DNA of 64,000 bases from Sphingobacterium yanglingense (GTDB lineage: Bacteria > Bacteroidota > Bacteroidia > Sphingobacteriales > Sphingobacteriaceae), in the NCBI RefSeq assembly GCF_004363245.1, contig NZ_SNYV01000017.1:248001-312000 (forward strand). The letters are read 5' to 3'. Position 1 is the stretch's first letter. Each line of letters starts with the position of its first letter. The translations under genes and the position numbers were made by a program. A model generated the notes under the pieces. The model had not been told where the DNA came from. It was given only the letters and a program-made list of their open reading frames with translations, and did not search any database. Below, one piece after another: positions 22,468 through 32,952 of this stretch.

Positions 22468-24105
22468 TTATCGTTTTATCTGATCAATAGCTATACCGTA
22501 AGGAGCATAACCTTTTAACAAGAACTCAGCCGGCTGATTGCTACCTAATTTATATCGTTTAATACCGGAGTTAGCCGCTGAACTTCCCAAAGCTACCGGG
22601 TTAGCATTTCCAGAAATATCAGTAAAAGCTCTGTAACCGTAATACAAATATCCCTGACCATTGTCATCGACAGCCAGATCAAGTCCCATAACGTAAGTAT
22701 ATTCTCCTGCCGCCCCTTGGTTACTGAACCCTCCAGCACCTATCAACATACTTGAACTATTATCTATTGCAACAATATTCGATCCATCTAAATCTGCACG
22801 ATAAATACCTTCTGTACGCCCAGCATCTGCCCGGTTTGTGGCGAAATATATATGTCCATTAATTTTATCCACGACAAAAGAGCGAATAGCATGGCTTTGT
22901 ATTGCTGTTGTGAATTTACCAATATACGTACCATCATGCTTAAATTTATAGATTCCTTTACCTGTAGTACCAGCATAAGAAATCCACATCTCATCCCCAA
23001 CCTCTTTTATATCCGATGCAAAATAGGTTGCCACCCCTTCACCGGCATGTGTGGCTGTTACCCTAATCTTAAATTGATTTTCGTTCGTAGGATAAGGCAA
23101 TTCAGAACCAGAGGCATTTAGTACGAAAGCTCCATAATTACGAGTTGTCCACCAAATATTTCCATTCTTATCCACAGTATTCTTCCACGGGTCCATACGA
23201 TAGTCTATTATCGCTGCATTAGGTACTGGTTTAGAAATAACCGTCTCACCTGTACCGTCGATATTAAATGATTTCAAAATACCATCAGCTGTTGCCGCAA
23301 CTCCAGATGAAAACGTTATACCTAAACCGGTGGACGAGAGATAAACTTTATTTCCCTGGACTGTTAATCCATATGGGTTATATCCTGTAGCAATATTCAA
23401 CGTTTCTACCGATGAAACTGTCTGACTCGTCAATTTTATCTTATATATATTCCTTGTAAAAGCATCTGTAAAATAAAGTGTACGAGCCAATTCTCCTTGT
23501 ACGTTAACCAGCGCTTCCGTCGTCAATGTCTCTTTACCATCGTTGATCGTTAACTTAACCAATCGAGGTCCTTCTTGCGTAAAGGTAACTTTAGGGTTAG
23601 CATCGGTAGAGGTAATCCCTGAACCAAAATCCCAATTATACGTTACTGTCTGTCCCGGATACTGAAATACCTTAGCGGCAAAAACGACCTCCAAATACAC
23701 CCCAATGTTTTCCGGAACAACAATCAACGGTTGTTGCTTCTCTACAACAATTTTCTTACTGATCTCTTTCTGTTGCCCATCTTGCCACGTAATCAGTTTA
23801 ACCGTATACTCCCCAGGTAATTCATAGTACGCTGAATCTGGCACCATTTTTTCTGAAGGTTCATAATTTATCGTATCACCCTGAGAAGTAATACGCTTAG
23901 CCCCCGAAAAATCCCATAAAAATTTATTGGCATTTTTCGATCTATTCGTAATTCCGACCTTACCTGGCGCATAAACCTTTACTGTCGGAAAATCAAAATT
24001 CGCTATATAGTCTCCCTGCTGACCAATCCCTAGGATTTCATTTTTGGCACATCCCGCAAGGAAGACACCGATAATTAGCAGATAAAATAACTTAAATCCT
24101 TTCAT
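22468..24105 (-). CDS. Surface lipoprotein with PKD domains and beta-propeller
   Basis: Start at 24105 (MKGFKLFYLLIIGVFLAGCAKNE) chosen because a longer start at 24126 overlaps the upstream gene by 17 bp and adds only seven residues before the lipoprotein signal; Cys at 19. Two PKD-like domains follow ('YANFDFPTVKVYAPGKVGIT' and 'VTYNWDFGSGITSTDANPK'), then about 330 residues of propeller-like repeats ('NKVYLSSTGLG', 'GNIWWTTRNYGAFVLN', 'GHIYFATNRADAGRTEGIYR'). It is likely a glycan-binding or scaffold protein of the SusC1/SusD1 system. No catalytic motif seen. Confidence 0.7.
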   Translation of the reverse strand: MKGFKLFYLLIIGVFLAGCAKNEILGIGQQGDYIANFDFPTVKVYAPGKVGITNRSKNANKFLWDFSGAKRITSQGDTINYEPSEKMVPDSAYYELPGEYTVKLITWQDGQQKEISKKIVVEKQQPLIVVPENIGVYLEVVFAAKVFQYPGQTVTYNWDFGSGITSTDANPKVTFTQEGPRLVKLTINDGKETLTTEALVNVQGELARTLYFTDAFTRNIYKIKLTSQTVSSVETLNIATGYNPYGLTVQGNKVYLSSTGLGITFSSGVAATADGILKSFNIDGTGETVISKPVPNAAIIDYRMDPWKNTVDKNGNIWWTTRNYGAFVLNASGSELPYPTNENQFKIRVTATHAGEGVATYFASDIKEVGDEMWISYAGTTGKGIYKFKHDGTYIGKFTTAIQSHAIRSFVVDKINGHIYFATNRADAGRTEGIYRADLDGSNIVAIDNSSSMLIGAGGFSNQGAAGEYTYVMGLDLAVDDNGQGYLYYGYRAFTDISGNANPVALGSSAANSGIKRYKLGSNQPAEFLLKGYAPYGIAIDQIKR

Positions 24106-24109
24106 GATG

Positions 24110-24895
24110 TTAGATTGTATTTTCAAATAAACGTGACGGCACAGAAGTAACCGCTCCAGTTGGCGTTTTCACACTCGCATCGATAGTAACATTGTATGTA
24201 CCTTTTTTATTCAAAGATTTAACAATACTTTTTAATTGTTCCCTTGTCAAATTGTCTCTCAAATTGTCCATTCCTTTCGTAGTAAGCACATAAGTACCGC
24301 CTGTTGTAAAATGGTCTGCAGGTGCCGATGGGAAAAGCGTTAGATAATCATCTTTTGTGATCCCATACGCTAATAAACTCTTTAAAACGCCAAAATCGAC
24401 ATCAGATAAGGCACTTATTAAATTCGCATTACTTGGATACTTGCCATCAATACGTTCCACTTTATATTGGGCACGGATAACGTAATTATTAGATGATGTT
24501 ACCCAGTATTGATCCAAATCCTTGGCCAAAATGGTATTCCAAACCTCCTTACTCTTTATCGTATCCGATAAGATCAATGTCGAGTAAGGATTGTTATTAA
24601 TCTGTTGATCTTTAGTATCAATAGAAGTTCCTTTGTTCAATCTCAACTCAAGTCCGAACGATTCAAAAATAGTCTGATAAAACTCAACTTTATCAAATTT
24701 ATCATCCCGTTGCCATGTTTGAACAGTCACAATAGTTGAGTCCCCAATTAATGGCTTCGTATTGCTATAACTGACACTTATATTGGCAGAAAACTCGCCA
24801 TTGGTATCACCTAAATCCGTGATAGGATCGTTTTTCTCACAACTACTTAATCCGAAAGCAGCGCCGATCAAAAGTGTATATATTAATCTCTTCAT
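24110..24895 (-). CDS. SusD-associated lipoprotein of unknown family
   Basis: 261 residues with lipobox FGLSSC (Cys about 19) and an acidic start (EKNDPITDLGD) like a surface-export signal. The body is beta-rich ('EFSANISVSYSNTKPLIGDS') with a helical C-terminal half; no recognised catalytic motif. It sits 17 bp after SusD1 and just before the PKD lipoprotein, the usual place for a surface glycan-binding protein in such operons. That role is inferred from position. Confidence 0.6.
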   Translation of the reverse strand: MKRLIYTLLIGAAFGLSSCEKNDPITDLGDTNGEFSANISVSYSNTKPLIGDSTIVTVQTWQRDDKFDKVEFYQTIFESFGLELRLNKGTSIDTKDQQINNNPYSTLILSDTIKSKEVWNTILAKDLDQYWVTSSNNYVIRAQYKVERIDGKYPSNANLISALSDVDFGVLKSLLAYGITKDDYLTLFPSAPADHFTTGGTYVLTTKGMDNLRDNLTREQLKSIVKSLNKKGTYNVTIDASVKTPTGAVTSVPSRLFENTI

Positions 24896-24912
24896 TATTT
24901 CTACTTTTAATT

Positions 24913-26442
24913 CTACTTACCTAAAGTCGATTTTTCTGCCCACCATAACTTATTAAAAACCCAATCTCTCACTTTAGCACCCAGGCGTTCTATCTCTTTA
25001 GGGTTGTAAACATATTCCGTCTGCGGATCGTAAACAAATCGCTGTATATAACGTCCACCCCATTCTGCCAAAGCAAATTTCGGGTAATATAAATCTGGGT
25101 AGGCAATCTTACTGTAGTTATATCGACGCATATCTACCCATGATTCGGCTTGCAAATACAACGCCACCCATTTTTGCATCATAATATCGGAAACCGTCAA
25201 TTTACTTGGATCCTGAACGACTTTCGTAGACCCCATAAAATTCACAACTTGTCCGTCGTCTACGCCTAGGCGAACCATATTAGCCTGAATACCATCTCGA
25301 TAAGATTTCCATGCACCATCAAGGTCATTCAAATAGTAAAGTGCTTCCGCTTTGATAAAATACAACTCCTCTTTAATCATATAAGGGTATGCGGAACTAT
25401 CAGCTGTCCAATAACCATTATTTAAATTTGCAAAATCCTGATAAACGGTACCAGATGGTAGCCCTAAATCCCGTAAACCTTCAGACATTTTTGCACCCAG
25501 ATATTTCTTATTTGCTCCAGGTGTGGTCAATTTATACAAACGAGGGTCATATACCCCCGTAGCAGCATCTACCGTCAGCGCCTTCATGAAGACATCAGTA
25601 GGGAGCGATGTTTCTAAATCATTGCGTATATCTGCAAACTGCCATTCAGGATTGGGTCTACTTGGTCCCCATAAATTTTTCTCATACGTTAAATCACTTT
25701 TTCCAGGATACTTAAACACCGCATCATCAAACCCATTCAAAGCCTTATTCACGGTTGTCAACAGATCCTGGTAATTGTTTGTAAAATTAGCCGTATGTAA
25801 TTTCATCCGTGCGCGCACACCTTCTGCCAGAGCTATCCATTTCGAGTAGTTACCTGCATATATCAAATCTGCTGTAGCGTTCATTGATCGCGCGGAAGAA
25901 GATACATTTTGAAGCTCTACAATACCCTCAGAAAGCATTTTATCAACACCTTCATATATCTTATCTTGCGTATCGTAAACAGGATTAAACGTTCCATTGT
26001 AAGCCTGTTCAAGCGGCATATCTCCAAATACATCCGTTGCAGAAAGATAACTCAAAGCCAAAAGAATTTTACCAACGCCTATATAATTGTTATCTCCGTC
26101 TTCTTTTGCTCTGATAAACATCCCAGCGGGACCAGCAATATTAGACCCTACATCAAAAAAGTGCCAGCGCCACGCCCCCATACGGTTAATGTTATTATAA
26201 TTCCAGGTATCTGTCTGCGCATTCGAATTACCCGCACGTGTTGTCACATAATAGCTATGGTAAGACGCAAACCTCGCTTGCGAATACAACGAATAAGCCA
26301 AATTAGCCTGAATCGCGGGAAGTCGTTGACTGGAAGGCACTGTAACCGGTTGAACCGGATTATAATTTAAATCGAGTTTATGACATGAAGTCAAAGCAAA
26401 AACTACGAATATTATTGAAAATGTTTTTATAATTGTTCTCAT
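24913..26442 (-). CDS. SusD/RagB-like outer-membrane lipoprotein (SusD-like_2 type)
   Basis: 509 residues with lipobox VFALTSC (Cys about 20), then 'LNYNPVQPVTVPSSQRLPAI'. SusD-like TPR features: 'KILLALSYLSATDVFGDMPL', 'YAGNYSKWIALAEGVRARM' and 'MIKEELYFIKAEALYYLNDL'. The C-terminal 'QKWVALYLQAESWVDMRRYN' segment is diagnostic. It is the ligand-capture lid of the SusC1 transporter, encoded 10 bp upstream. Ligand unknown; the neighbours suggest amino-sugar glycans. Confidence 0.9.
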   Translation of the reverse strand: MRTIIKTFSIIFVVFALTSCHKLDLNYNPVQPVTVPSSQRLPAIQANLAYSLYSQARFASYHSYYVTTRAGNSNAQTDTWNYNNINRMGAWRWHFFDVGSNIAGPAGMFIRAKEDGDNNYIGVGKILLALSYLSATDVFGDMPLEQAYNGTFNPVYDTQDKIYEGVDKMLSEGIVELQNVSSSARSMNATADLIYAGNYSKWIALAEGVRARMKLHTANFTNNYQDLLTTVNKALNGFDDAVFKYPGKSDLTYEKNLWGPSRPNPEWQFADIRNDLETSLPTDVFMKALTVDAATGVYDPRLYKLTTPGANKKYLGAKMSEGLRDLGLPSGTVYQDFANLNNGYWTADSSAYPYMIKEELYFIKAEALYYLNDLDGAWKSYRDGIQANMVRLGVDDGQVVNFMGSTKVVQDPSKLTVSDIMMQKWVALYLQAESWVDMRRYNYSKIAYPDLYYPKFALAEWGGRYIQRFVYDPQTEYVYNPKEIERLGAKVRDWVFNKLWWAEKSTLGK

Positions 26443-26452
26443 GACTCAATTT

Positions 26453-29400
26453 TTATAAACTAATATTTACACCAAAGGAGAATGATCTTGGCAATGGAAT
26501 AGCACCATTATCAACCCCCATAGTACTTGCTCCACCAGCTCCACCAGCATTTGGTCCAGCACTGTTTACTTCTGGATCACCTCCTGAATAATTTGTAATA
26601 ACAAATGGATTCTGAGCTGACAACTCCAACCCTAGTCGTTTGACGCCTAGTCGTGTTGCGAAACTATTGGGTAATGAATAATTTAGAGTAATATGACGAA
26701 CACGCGCCCAATTTACTTTCTCTACAAAATTAGTCCCTACCTGATAGTAATTGTTCGCAAAATAACTGTAGTTCAATACAACTGGTTTCTCATTTTTAAT
26801 ATAAGAACCGTCACTCTGCGCAACCACACCATTAAACACGAATTCCTTATCACGCCATTGACCAATATCGTAGGCTATACCTGTAGACATCATACCTTGA
26901 CGGGATGCATTCAAGATATCTCCTCCAAAACGGAAATCCCACATAAAGGAGAGATCAAAACCTTTATAGCTAAACTTATTTAGCCAACCAATATTAAATT
27001 CAGGCTCACGATTACCTATGGTTTTTTCAACCTTATCCATTTCTGGATAGCCATTCGCATCAATAACCATATAGCCTTCCTCGGTCCGCTTATAATCCGT
27101 ACCGGAAATACCCAATACATGTTCATCCAAAGCTGAAGAAGCTTTTCCGGCATTCAACTGTGCATTTGTATAGGGAAAACGAACAATATCACCTGCAAAT
27201 TTCAACATCTTTGACGTGTTTTTCCAGGCATTTACGGTAGTACTCCATGTAAAATCTTGTGTTTTAAAAGGTATCGCATTTACGGAAGCTTCAACCCCCT
27301 TGTTACGCAAAGATCCAGCATTGAACGTCATGATCACAAATCCCGACGGCGTAGGTACCCTTGGTGTCATAATCATATCTATACTTTCCCGTTGGTAGTA
27401 TGTAAGATCTACATTCAATCGACGGTTTAAGAAACCAAGTTCCGTACCGATCTCAAACTCAGCAGTACGCTCAGGCTTTAGATCAGGATTACCTCCCGTG
27501 GCGTCCACCACAAAACCACCACCTACAGTAGCAACCTGCTTTAAGTTTGTGTTCGTTTTATAAATAGGCGCATCTTTACCCACCTTAGCATAACTCAGCC
27601 TTAATTTACCATACCATTGATCCGGATTTATAAGCTCAGAGTAGGTAAAACTTCCGGAATAAGATGGTGAATAGAATTGCCTATGTTGAGGAGATAATGT
27701 TGAAGTCCAGTCATTACGTCCAGTAACCCCCAATGTCACCAAATTTTTATACGAAACATTGAAATCACCATATACGGCATAGCGCTGTCTTCTAGGTAAT
27801 GACTCGGTCAATAAAATACCGTTTCTCTCGATCACGTTTGGCGAAAAAATATCAGGCACTAAAAAAACCTCTCCAGTATACGCAGGACCTCTTGACTCAT
27901 AATAATCACTATTCGCTCCTAAAATCAAAGAGAAATTAAAATCGTTCCAAAACTTCTTCTGCATGGTTGCATTAAAAGTTGAGGTTAGATACCTTGAATT
28001 TGAATTAGATTCCGTGACGCGACCATTGAAATAAGTACCTGGTGTACCAGGAGTAGTAACCGTTCGGTACCTCGACGAAGTATAATCCTGTCCTAGTCTA
28101 TAATTTAAAGTCAGCCAATCCAGTGGTTTGTAGTCTATACTACCATTAACAATAAAGCGATCTACATCATTATTCCTTGGGTTACGCATTACTCCCCACA
28201 TTGGCGAAATTCGAGCATCTCGTTCCTTACCCTCTTCTACATAGGCGTACCAAGGTTCGCCGTTAGGTTTTTCGTATTGTAAAATATCGTATTTAAGAGG
28301 AAATCTCAAGATACTATTAATCCAACCTCCCTCACTAGCGCCACCTAAACCTTCCTGAATATTGTTCTGCACATAATTAGCAGAAGCTGTTACACTCAGT
28401 TTAGAACTCAATTTAGCTGTTCCTTTTATCAAAAAATTGATTTTATCTTGATGCGTATTAGGAACCATAGATCCAGCCTTACGATAACCACCGGACATGT
28501 AATATTGAAGATTCTCCGAACCTCCATTAATATTTACATTGGCATCATGCGTTAGAGCTGTTTGAAAGAAACGTTCCACATTATTATAAATAGTCTCATC
28601 GTAACGGAACTTTCTACCCCAAGAAGAACCAGAAGATTCATCATAAGTACCTCCCGTTCCTGTTGTATATATCTGTTGCTGACGCGGTAATCTTCCCATC
28701 GTTTCCACAAAAGCCTTGTAAGTACCAGCTACTTGCATCACTCCAGCTTTACCCTTCTTCGTCGTAATAATAATCGCTCCAGACGCCGCATCAATACCGT
28801 ACAATGCTGCGGCTGCAGCCCCTTTTAGTATTGAAATATCTTCAATATCAGCAGGGTTTATGTCAGCTACCCGATTCACTGTTCCGTTTGACGAAGAGTT
28901 ATTCACACGAATACCATCAACAATCATCAATGGCTGATTATCACCGGTTAAGGTAGAAGATCCACGTAATATAATTTCAGTTGGTAGACCAGGAGAACCG
29001 CCCGAGGACGATATCTGTGCACCGGCAACTTGCCCTTGTAATGCATTCAAAATATTACCCTGATTTGAGGCCCTTAAATCGTCTCCAGAGACGTTTTGTA
29101 CAGAGTAAGTTAAGTTCTTTTTATTTCTTTCAATACCAAGTGCCGTTACCACAACCTCTTCTAAAGCATTATCATCTTCTTTCAAGATCACATTTAGCGT
29201 ATTACCCGCTACCTTTACATCTTGGGACACATATCCTACACTGGAAAAACGCAATGTAGCACCTAATGCCGCAGTAATCTTAAACTGTCCATTTGCATCT
29301 GTCCGGACGGATCCCGAAGCACCTACGACAGAGACTGTTACCCCAGGCATAGGTCCATTTGCATCAGACACAGTACCCGTTACTGTATTCTGAACCAACC

Positions 29401-29530
29401 TATTGGACGAATAGGCTGTCGCTGCAGCTAGGTTGGAGGAGTTTGACACCTTCGAAGTCTTCGCTTCTACAGATGTCACCACCAGTCCTAATGCAAGAGA
29501 GAATAGTAAAGTATTTCTCATATTTAGCAT
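26453..29530 (-). CDS. SusC/RagA-family TonB-linked outer-membrane transporter
   Basis: 1025 residues. Signal peptide, then a CarboxypepD_reg-like domain ('NTVTGTVSDANGPMPGVTVS') to about 120, the SusC box 'EEVVVTALGIERNKKNLTYS', the plug with 'DIEDISILKGAAAAALYGID' and 'IIITTKKGKAG', and a 22-strand barrel ending 'RSFSFGVNISL'. It pairs with SusD1. Its first ~115 residues are nearly the same as SusC2 (32953-36252), while the barrels differ. NamZ1 lies 75 bp upstream. Confidence 0.93.
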   Translation of the reverse strand: MLNMRNTLLFSLALGLVVTSVEAKTSKVSNSSNLAAATAYSSNRLVQNTVTGTVSDANGPMPGVTVSVVGASGSVRTDANGQFKITAALGATLRFSSVGYVSQDVKVAGNTLNVILKEDDNALEEVVVTALGIERNKKNLTYSVQNVSGDDLRASNQGNILNALQGQVAGAQISSSGGSPGLPTEIILRGSSTLTGDNQPLMIVDGIRVNNSSSNGTVNRVADINPADIEDISILKGAAAAALYGIDAASGAIIITTKKGKAGVMQVAGTYKAFVETMGRLPRQQQIYTTGTGGTYDESSGSSWGRKFRYDETIYNNVERFFQTALTHDANVNINGGSENLQYYMSGGYRKAGSMVPNTHQDKINFLIKGTAKLSSKLSVTASANYVQNNIQEGLGGASEGGWINSILRFPLKYDILQYEKPNGEPWYAYVEEGKERDARISPMWGVMRNPRNNDVDRFIVNGSIDYKPLDWLTLNYRLGQDYTSSRYRTVTTPGTPGTYFNGRVTESNSNSRYLTSTFNATMQKKFWNDFNFSLILGANSDYYESRGPAYTGEVFLVPDIFSPNVIERNGILLTESLPRRQRYAVYGDFNVSYKNLVTLGVTGRNDWTSTLSPQHRQFYSPSYSGSFTYSELINPDQWYGKLRLSYAKVGKDAPIYKTNTNLKQVATVGGGFVVDATGGNPDLKPERTAEFEIGTELGFLNRRLNVDLTYYQRESIDMIMTPRVPTPSGFVIMTFNAGSLRNKGVEASVNAIPFKTQDFTWSTTVNAWKNTSKMLKFAGDIVRFPYTNAQLNAGKASSALDEHVLGISGTDYKRTEEGYMVIDANGYPEMDKVEKTIGNREPEFNIGWLNKFSYKGFDLSFMWDFRFGGDILNASRQGMMSTGIAYDIGQWRDKEFVFNGVVAQSDGSYIKNEKPVVLNYSYFANNYYQVGTNFVEKVNWARVRHITLNYSLPNSFATRLGVKRLGLELSAQNPFVITNYSGGDPEVNSAGPNAGGAGGASTMGVDNGAIPLPRSFSFGVNISL

Positions 29531-29605
29531 ATTAAAATAAACTTGTTTACGTAATCATAATTCAGGAAGATCTACTTACCTAAAAGCAGACCATATCCCA
29601 TAACC

Positions 29606-30856
29606 TTATTCAAAATCTTTATAGAGCAGATACTTCTTACGCATCTCCTTATATTCGGTCAACTCCTGTTGCCAGGAAGCTTTAATTTCATCTTCGGTTT
29701 TGCCAGCAATAATTTGCTTTCTTAATTCGTCCGTACCTGCCAGTTTATCAAAAAACTCCGCTCTGGTAAAGAATTTCGATTTATCTGGCATCTTCTTATA
29801 AAAGTCTAACACATACTTAAGAGTAAATGTTTGCTTGTCTGCATTCAAGCTGCGTAGATCCAGTCCGTACATTGTTTGCCCTTTTCCTTCTACATGCTTC
29901 TTCATACCCGCTTTCTCTCCCGGTATATACTGGAAATCGCCATATACCGGATTGTCGTACCCCACGACCTGAAAAGGCCACTCCGTACCACGCCCCACAG
30001 AAATCTCCGTACCTTCGAAAAGACAAAGTGAAGCATACAATCTTACAGAAAGATGGTTCGGCAATGACGGAGATGGAACAACAGGTAGGTCATACATCTT
30101 AGCATGGTCCCAATTCTGTACGGGCACGACGGTAACCTTACATTGGCGGCCTTCTTCCAGCCACTTCTCGCCATTGATCATATTTGCCAGCTCACCTATT
30201 GTGAGTCCATGCACCATTGCAATTTTATGGTAAGAGACATTCGATTTAAACTTATCATCCTTGCGGACAGGACCATCCACCTGATCCCCACAGGGATTTG
30301 GCCGGTCTAAAACAATAAGCTCTTTATTATGCTTTGCACACAACTCCATTACACGATGCAATGACGTGATGTAGGTATAGAATCTTGCACCCACATCCTG
30401 TAGATCAAAAATCATTACATCAATCGATTGCACAATAGAATCCTGCTTTTCGTTTCCACCGTACAGTGTATATAAGGGCAAACCAGTTTTTGCGTCTTTA
30501 TCATTACTCACTTTTTCGCCACGCTCAATATCCCCACGAAAGCCGTGTTCCGGAGCGAATCCAAATTTCAAGTTCACCTTTTCACGCAACAATACATCCA
30601 CAAGATGTTCGTTATCAGGACCGACTACTGAAGTCTGATTCCCCATTAATCCCACTCTCTTTCCTTCCAACAAAGGCAAATACGCTTCCAGTTGATCAGC
30701 GGCGGGAACAATTGCCTTGCTTAGTTCAGCGCTCACCACAGGCTTTGTATCTCCACTGACATTACTTGACTTTGGACCACTACAGGCTATCAAAGCAAAG
30801 CCCAGACACAGAGAAAATCCAAGCTGTAAAAATTTTATATAAACAGAATTGCTCAT
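29606..30856 (-). CDS. namZ: Exo-beta-N-acetylmuramidase NamZ-like lipoprotein (DUF1343, GH171)
   Basis: 416 residues. Lipoprotein signal ending FALIAC (Cys25). Conserved DUF1343 blocks: 'KRVGLMGNQTSVVG', 'KFGFAPEHGFRGDIERGEK', 'IDVMIFDLQDVGARFYTY', 'LDRPNPCGD', 'FEGTEISVGRGTEWPFQVVG'. The family founder, B. subtilis NamZ, removes MurNAc from the non-reducing end of peptidoglycan fragments. MurQ downstream supports the same substrate. It heads the segment NamZ1-SusC1-SusD1. A close paralogue lies at 36327-37559. Confidence 0.9.
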   Translation of the reverse strand: MSNSVYIKFLQLGFSLCLGFALIACSGPKSSNVSGDTKPVVSAELSKAIVPAADQLEAYLPLLEGKRVGLMGNQTSVVGPDNEHLVDVLLREKVNLKFGFAPEHGFRGDIERGEKVSNDKDAKTGLPLYTLYGGNEKQDSIVQSIDVMIFDLQDVGARFYTYITSLHRVMELCAKHNKELIVLDRPNPCGDQVDGPVRKDDKFKSNVSYHKIAMVHGLTIGELANMINGEKWLEEGRQCKVTVVPVQNWDHAKMYDLPVVPSPSLPNHLSVRLYASLCLFEGTEISVGRGTEWPFQVVGYDNPVYGDFQYIPGEKAGMKKHVEGKGQTMYGLDLRSLNADKQTFTLKYVLDFYKKMPDKSKFFTRAEFFDKLAGTDELRKQIIAGKTEDEIKASWQQELTEYKEMRKKYLLYKDFE

Positions 30857-30863
30857 CTATAAA

Positions 30864-30925
30864 CTTGCGTTATTATCAATAATCTAGATTAAATCGGATA
30901 AAAATAACACAAAAAACGCACAATA
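30864..30925 (-). promoter_or_regulatory. NamZ1 promoter-proximal conserved block
   Basis: A block of about 60 bp just upstream of namZ1 aligns with 37588-37650 upstream of namZ2. Shared bases include GCGTTATT...TCAA, TAAAAATAACA and AAAACGCACAATA (plus-strand reading). Read on the minus strand it offers TATTGTGCGTTTT followed by a TTATTTTTA element, plausible as a promoter of the Bacteroidota type. Conservation outside coding DNA implies function. Confidence 0.6.
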
Positions 30926-31065
30926 AAGCAATTAAAAGCGTTTTCGATACACAAAACTGCATAAAACCGTACACACATCGAAGTATGCCGCAACGAAAAC
31001 CTATGGTGTTTTCAAGCGTTAAATATTGTTAAATCATCATTTTACCTTTATACACCTATAAAACA

Positions 31066-31103
31066 GTGTCAAAAGAACACTTTATTGTAACATTTAAGAT
31101 ACA
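31066..31103. promoter_or_regulatory. Upstream conserved element with GTGT-N8-ACAC dyad (namZ1)
   Basis: The plus strand reads GTGTCAAAAGAACACTTTA then GTAACATTTAAGATACA. The same element stands at 37814-37851 upstream of namZ2 with the dyad and GTAACATT..GATACA kept. It is a candidate operator about 210 bp upstream of the namZ1 start. No regulator gene sits next to it. Confidence 0.5.
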
Positions 31104-31129
31104 ATAAAAGAACAAATAACCCCAGTCCA

Positions 31130-31168
31130 ATACAAAAAGAAAAGACCTTGCATTTTCATGCAAGGTCT
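31130..31168 (-). terminator. Intrinsic terminator after SusD2
   Basis: 11-bp stem AGACCTTGCAT / ATGCAAGGTCT, TTTC/GAAA loop, followed on the minus strand by TTTTCTTTTT. It separates the NamZ2-SusC2-SusD2 unit from the NamZ1 promoter. Confidence 0.85.
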
Positions 31169-31195
31169 CATTCGTTCAAAACGTATCTTTTCAGA

Positions 31196-32950
31196 TTACC
31201 ATCCTGAGTTTTGTGTCAATTCCGACCCGTGATTTTTATATAATGTAATCTGGTCTAAAGGAATAGGTTCTAAATAATACTTACTCGATACAGTTCTCTT
31301 GGTTTTGTTCGAAGGAATAATATATCCTTCATTTGTACCATCGATAGTAATACCGTTTAGTTTTTCCGGCGCATAATCTGCTTTCACAATATACGCTCCC
31401 CTATTTATTGTAGGATTCTTCTCTGTATCTGCATAATCCAATTTCGCCCAACGACGAAGGTCATCTAGCCGCAATCCTTCAAACATCAACTCCGTACGAC
31501 GTTCTCTTCTGACCTCCCAAAGTAGCGCAGACACCGTAGCATCACGAGCTGGGTCATCATATACCTGACCATTTACAGCGGGCTGATTTCCCAGCACCTG
31601 CAGTTTTGCTACAGCCACACCTTTTCTCGCCCGTAGTAAATTTATAGACTTATCTACAGCCGCCTGATCCAGCATGCCCAATTCAGCTGCTGCCTCCGCG
31701 TAATTTAATAACACCTCGCCGTAACGAATTATTGGCGCATCTGTGATATTTAACTGACCCGTTCCCACTTTTTGATCCTTAAGACTTTCATTCAGAAACT
31801 TACGAGTTGCATATCCAGAAACAGCGTAGTTTGGAAGCGCATTCATCATCCTTAATTGAGGAACGGCAGTCTGCCCCATACGTCCATCACGGTCAGCAAA
31901 CAGATCAGCAATGTTTTTGTCTCCTTTGTAAAGAGGCGACAATCCAATCGGAAGACCGTCTGCCATCAAGTAGCTATCCATAGCATTTTTGGATATACCC
32001 GCCTGCGGCTCCAAATTGTTAAAGGACATTAAACTATGTTGCAATACACCATCAACATATTCTTTAAACATGATGATTTCCGTGTTACCTTTCAAAGATT
32101 CTGAAGTAAACAGACCTCTATAATCAGAAGCAAGAGAGAACGCTCCACTTTTCATCACCTCTTCGGCAGCCCATTTTGAAGCCTCTAGATATTCTTTAGC
32201 CTTTGCTTCATCTATCTTATGATACCTCAACCAAGTGCCTTCGAAAAGAAATATGCGAGACATATAAGCCAATACGACATATTTATTAACAGCCTGCTGG
32301 CTCGGTCCGTCTGTAGGGCGGACATATTGTGCGGCGAATCTAAAATCTTCTAGCACCTTGTCCATTACATACACACGTGAATCGCGTTTTCTATAAAGAT
32401 CAGGATCTGTCTCTGAAAGCACACGGTCGATGTACGGGACATCTCCAAATTTATTCACGAAACTAGCATACTCCAAACCTCGGAAAAACCGACCTACGCC
32501 CAACCAATGGTTCTGTACATCTTCCGCCAATTTCGCAACAGGCACACTCGCTATAAAGTGATTGGCCTTGCGTATACGAGAATAATAGGAACTCACAGTA
32601 GCTGGATTCTGGTTAGTAGGTAACGCTGGAGACCAGCCTCCACCAGAAGTAGGTATATTCTGCGTAAATTCTGTGACAATATTTTCAATAGGGGACGCAG
32701 GCGTATGATCATCGTTGATAAACTGCCCTGCAAAATAAGTCCCCCAACTGAATCCCTTACCATAACCTTTAAAATAGTAGTTATAGAAGCCGTAAGTATA
32801 GGTACGGATATTATTTTCTGAAGACCAGAATGCGGGATCGGTCAATTGGTCGATAGGGTCTTTTTCTAAGAACCCATCTCCTAAAAAATCTTTTGAACAG
32901 GACGAAAAAGACAACGCACCTGCTAAAGCTATATATTTAAATATTCTCAT
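31196..32950 (-). CDS. RagB/SusD-family outer-membrane lipoprotein
   Basis: 584 residues. Lipobox GALSFSSC (Cys about 19) then 'FLEKDPIDQLTDPAFWSSEN', the SusD N-terminal signature. TPR segments follow ('GVGRFFRGLEYASFVNKFGD', 'NKYVVLAYMSRIFLFEGTW'). The C-terminal 'VRRERRTELMFEGLRLDDLR' and 'YYLEPIPLDQITLYKN' are typical. It partners SusC2, 2 bp upstream. This is the classical SusD type, unlike SusD1. Confidence 0.94.
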   Translation of the reverse strand: MRIFKYIALAGALSFSSCSKDFLGDGFLEKDPIDQLTDPAFWSSENNIRTYTYGFYNYYFKGYGKGFSWGTYFAGQFINDDHTPASPIENIVTEFTQNIPTSGGGWSPALPTNQNPATVSSYYSRIRKANHFIASVPVAKLAEDVQNHWLGVGRFFRGLEYASFVNKFGDVPYIDRVLSETDPDLYRKRDSRVYVMDKVLEDFRFAAQYVRPTDGPSQQAVNKYVVLAYMSRIFLFEGTWLRYHKIDEAKAKEYLEASKWAAEEVMKSGAFSLASDYRGLFTSESLKGNTEIIMFKEYVDGVLQHSLMSFNNLEPQAGISKNAMDSYLMADGLPIGLSPLYKGDKNIADLFADRDGRMGQTAVPQLRMMNALPNYAVSGYATRKFLNESLKDQKVGTGQLNITDAPIIRYGEVLLNYAEAAAELGMLDQAAVDKSINLLRARKGVAVAKLQVLGNQPAVNGQVYDDPARDATVSALLWEVRRERRTELMFEGLRLDDLRRWAKLDYADTEKNPTINRGAYIVKADYAPEKLNGITIDGTNEGYIIPSNKTKRTVSSKYYLEPIPLDQITLYKNHGSELTQNSGW

Positions 32951-32952
32951 GT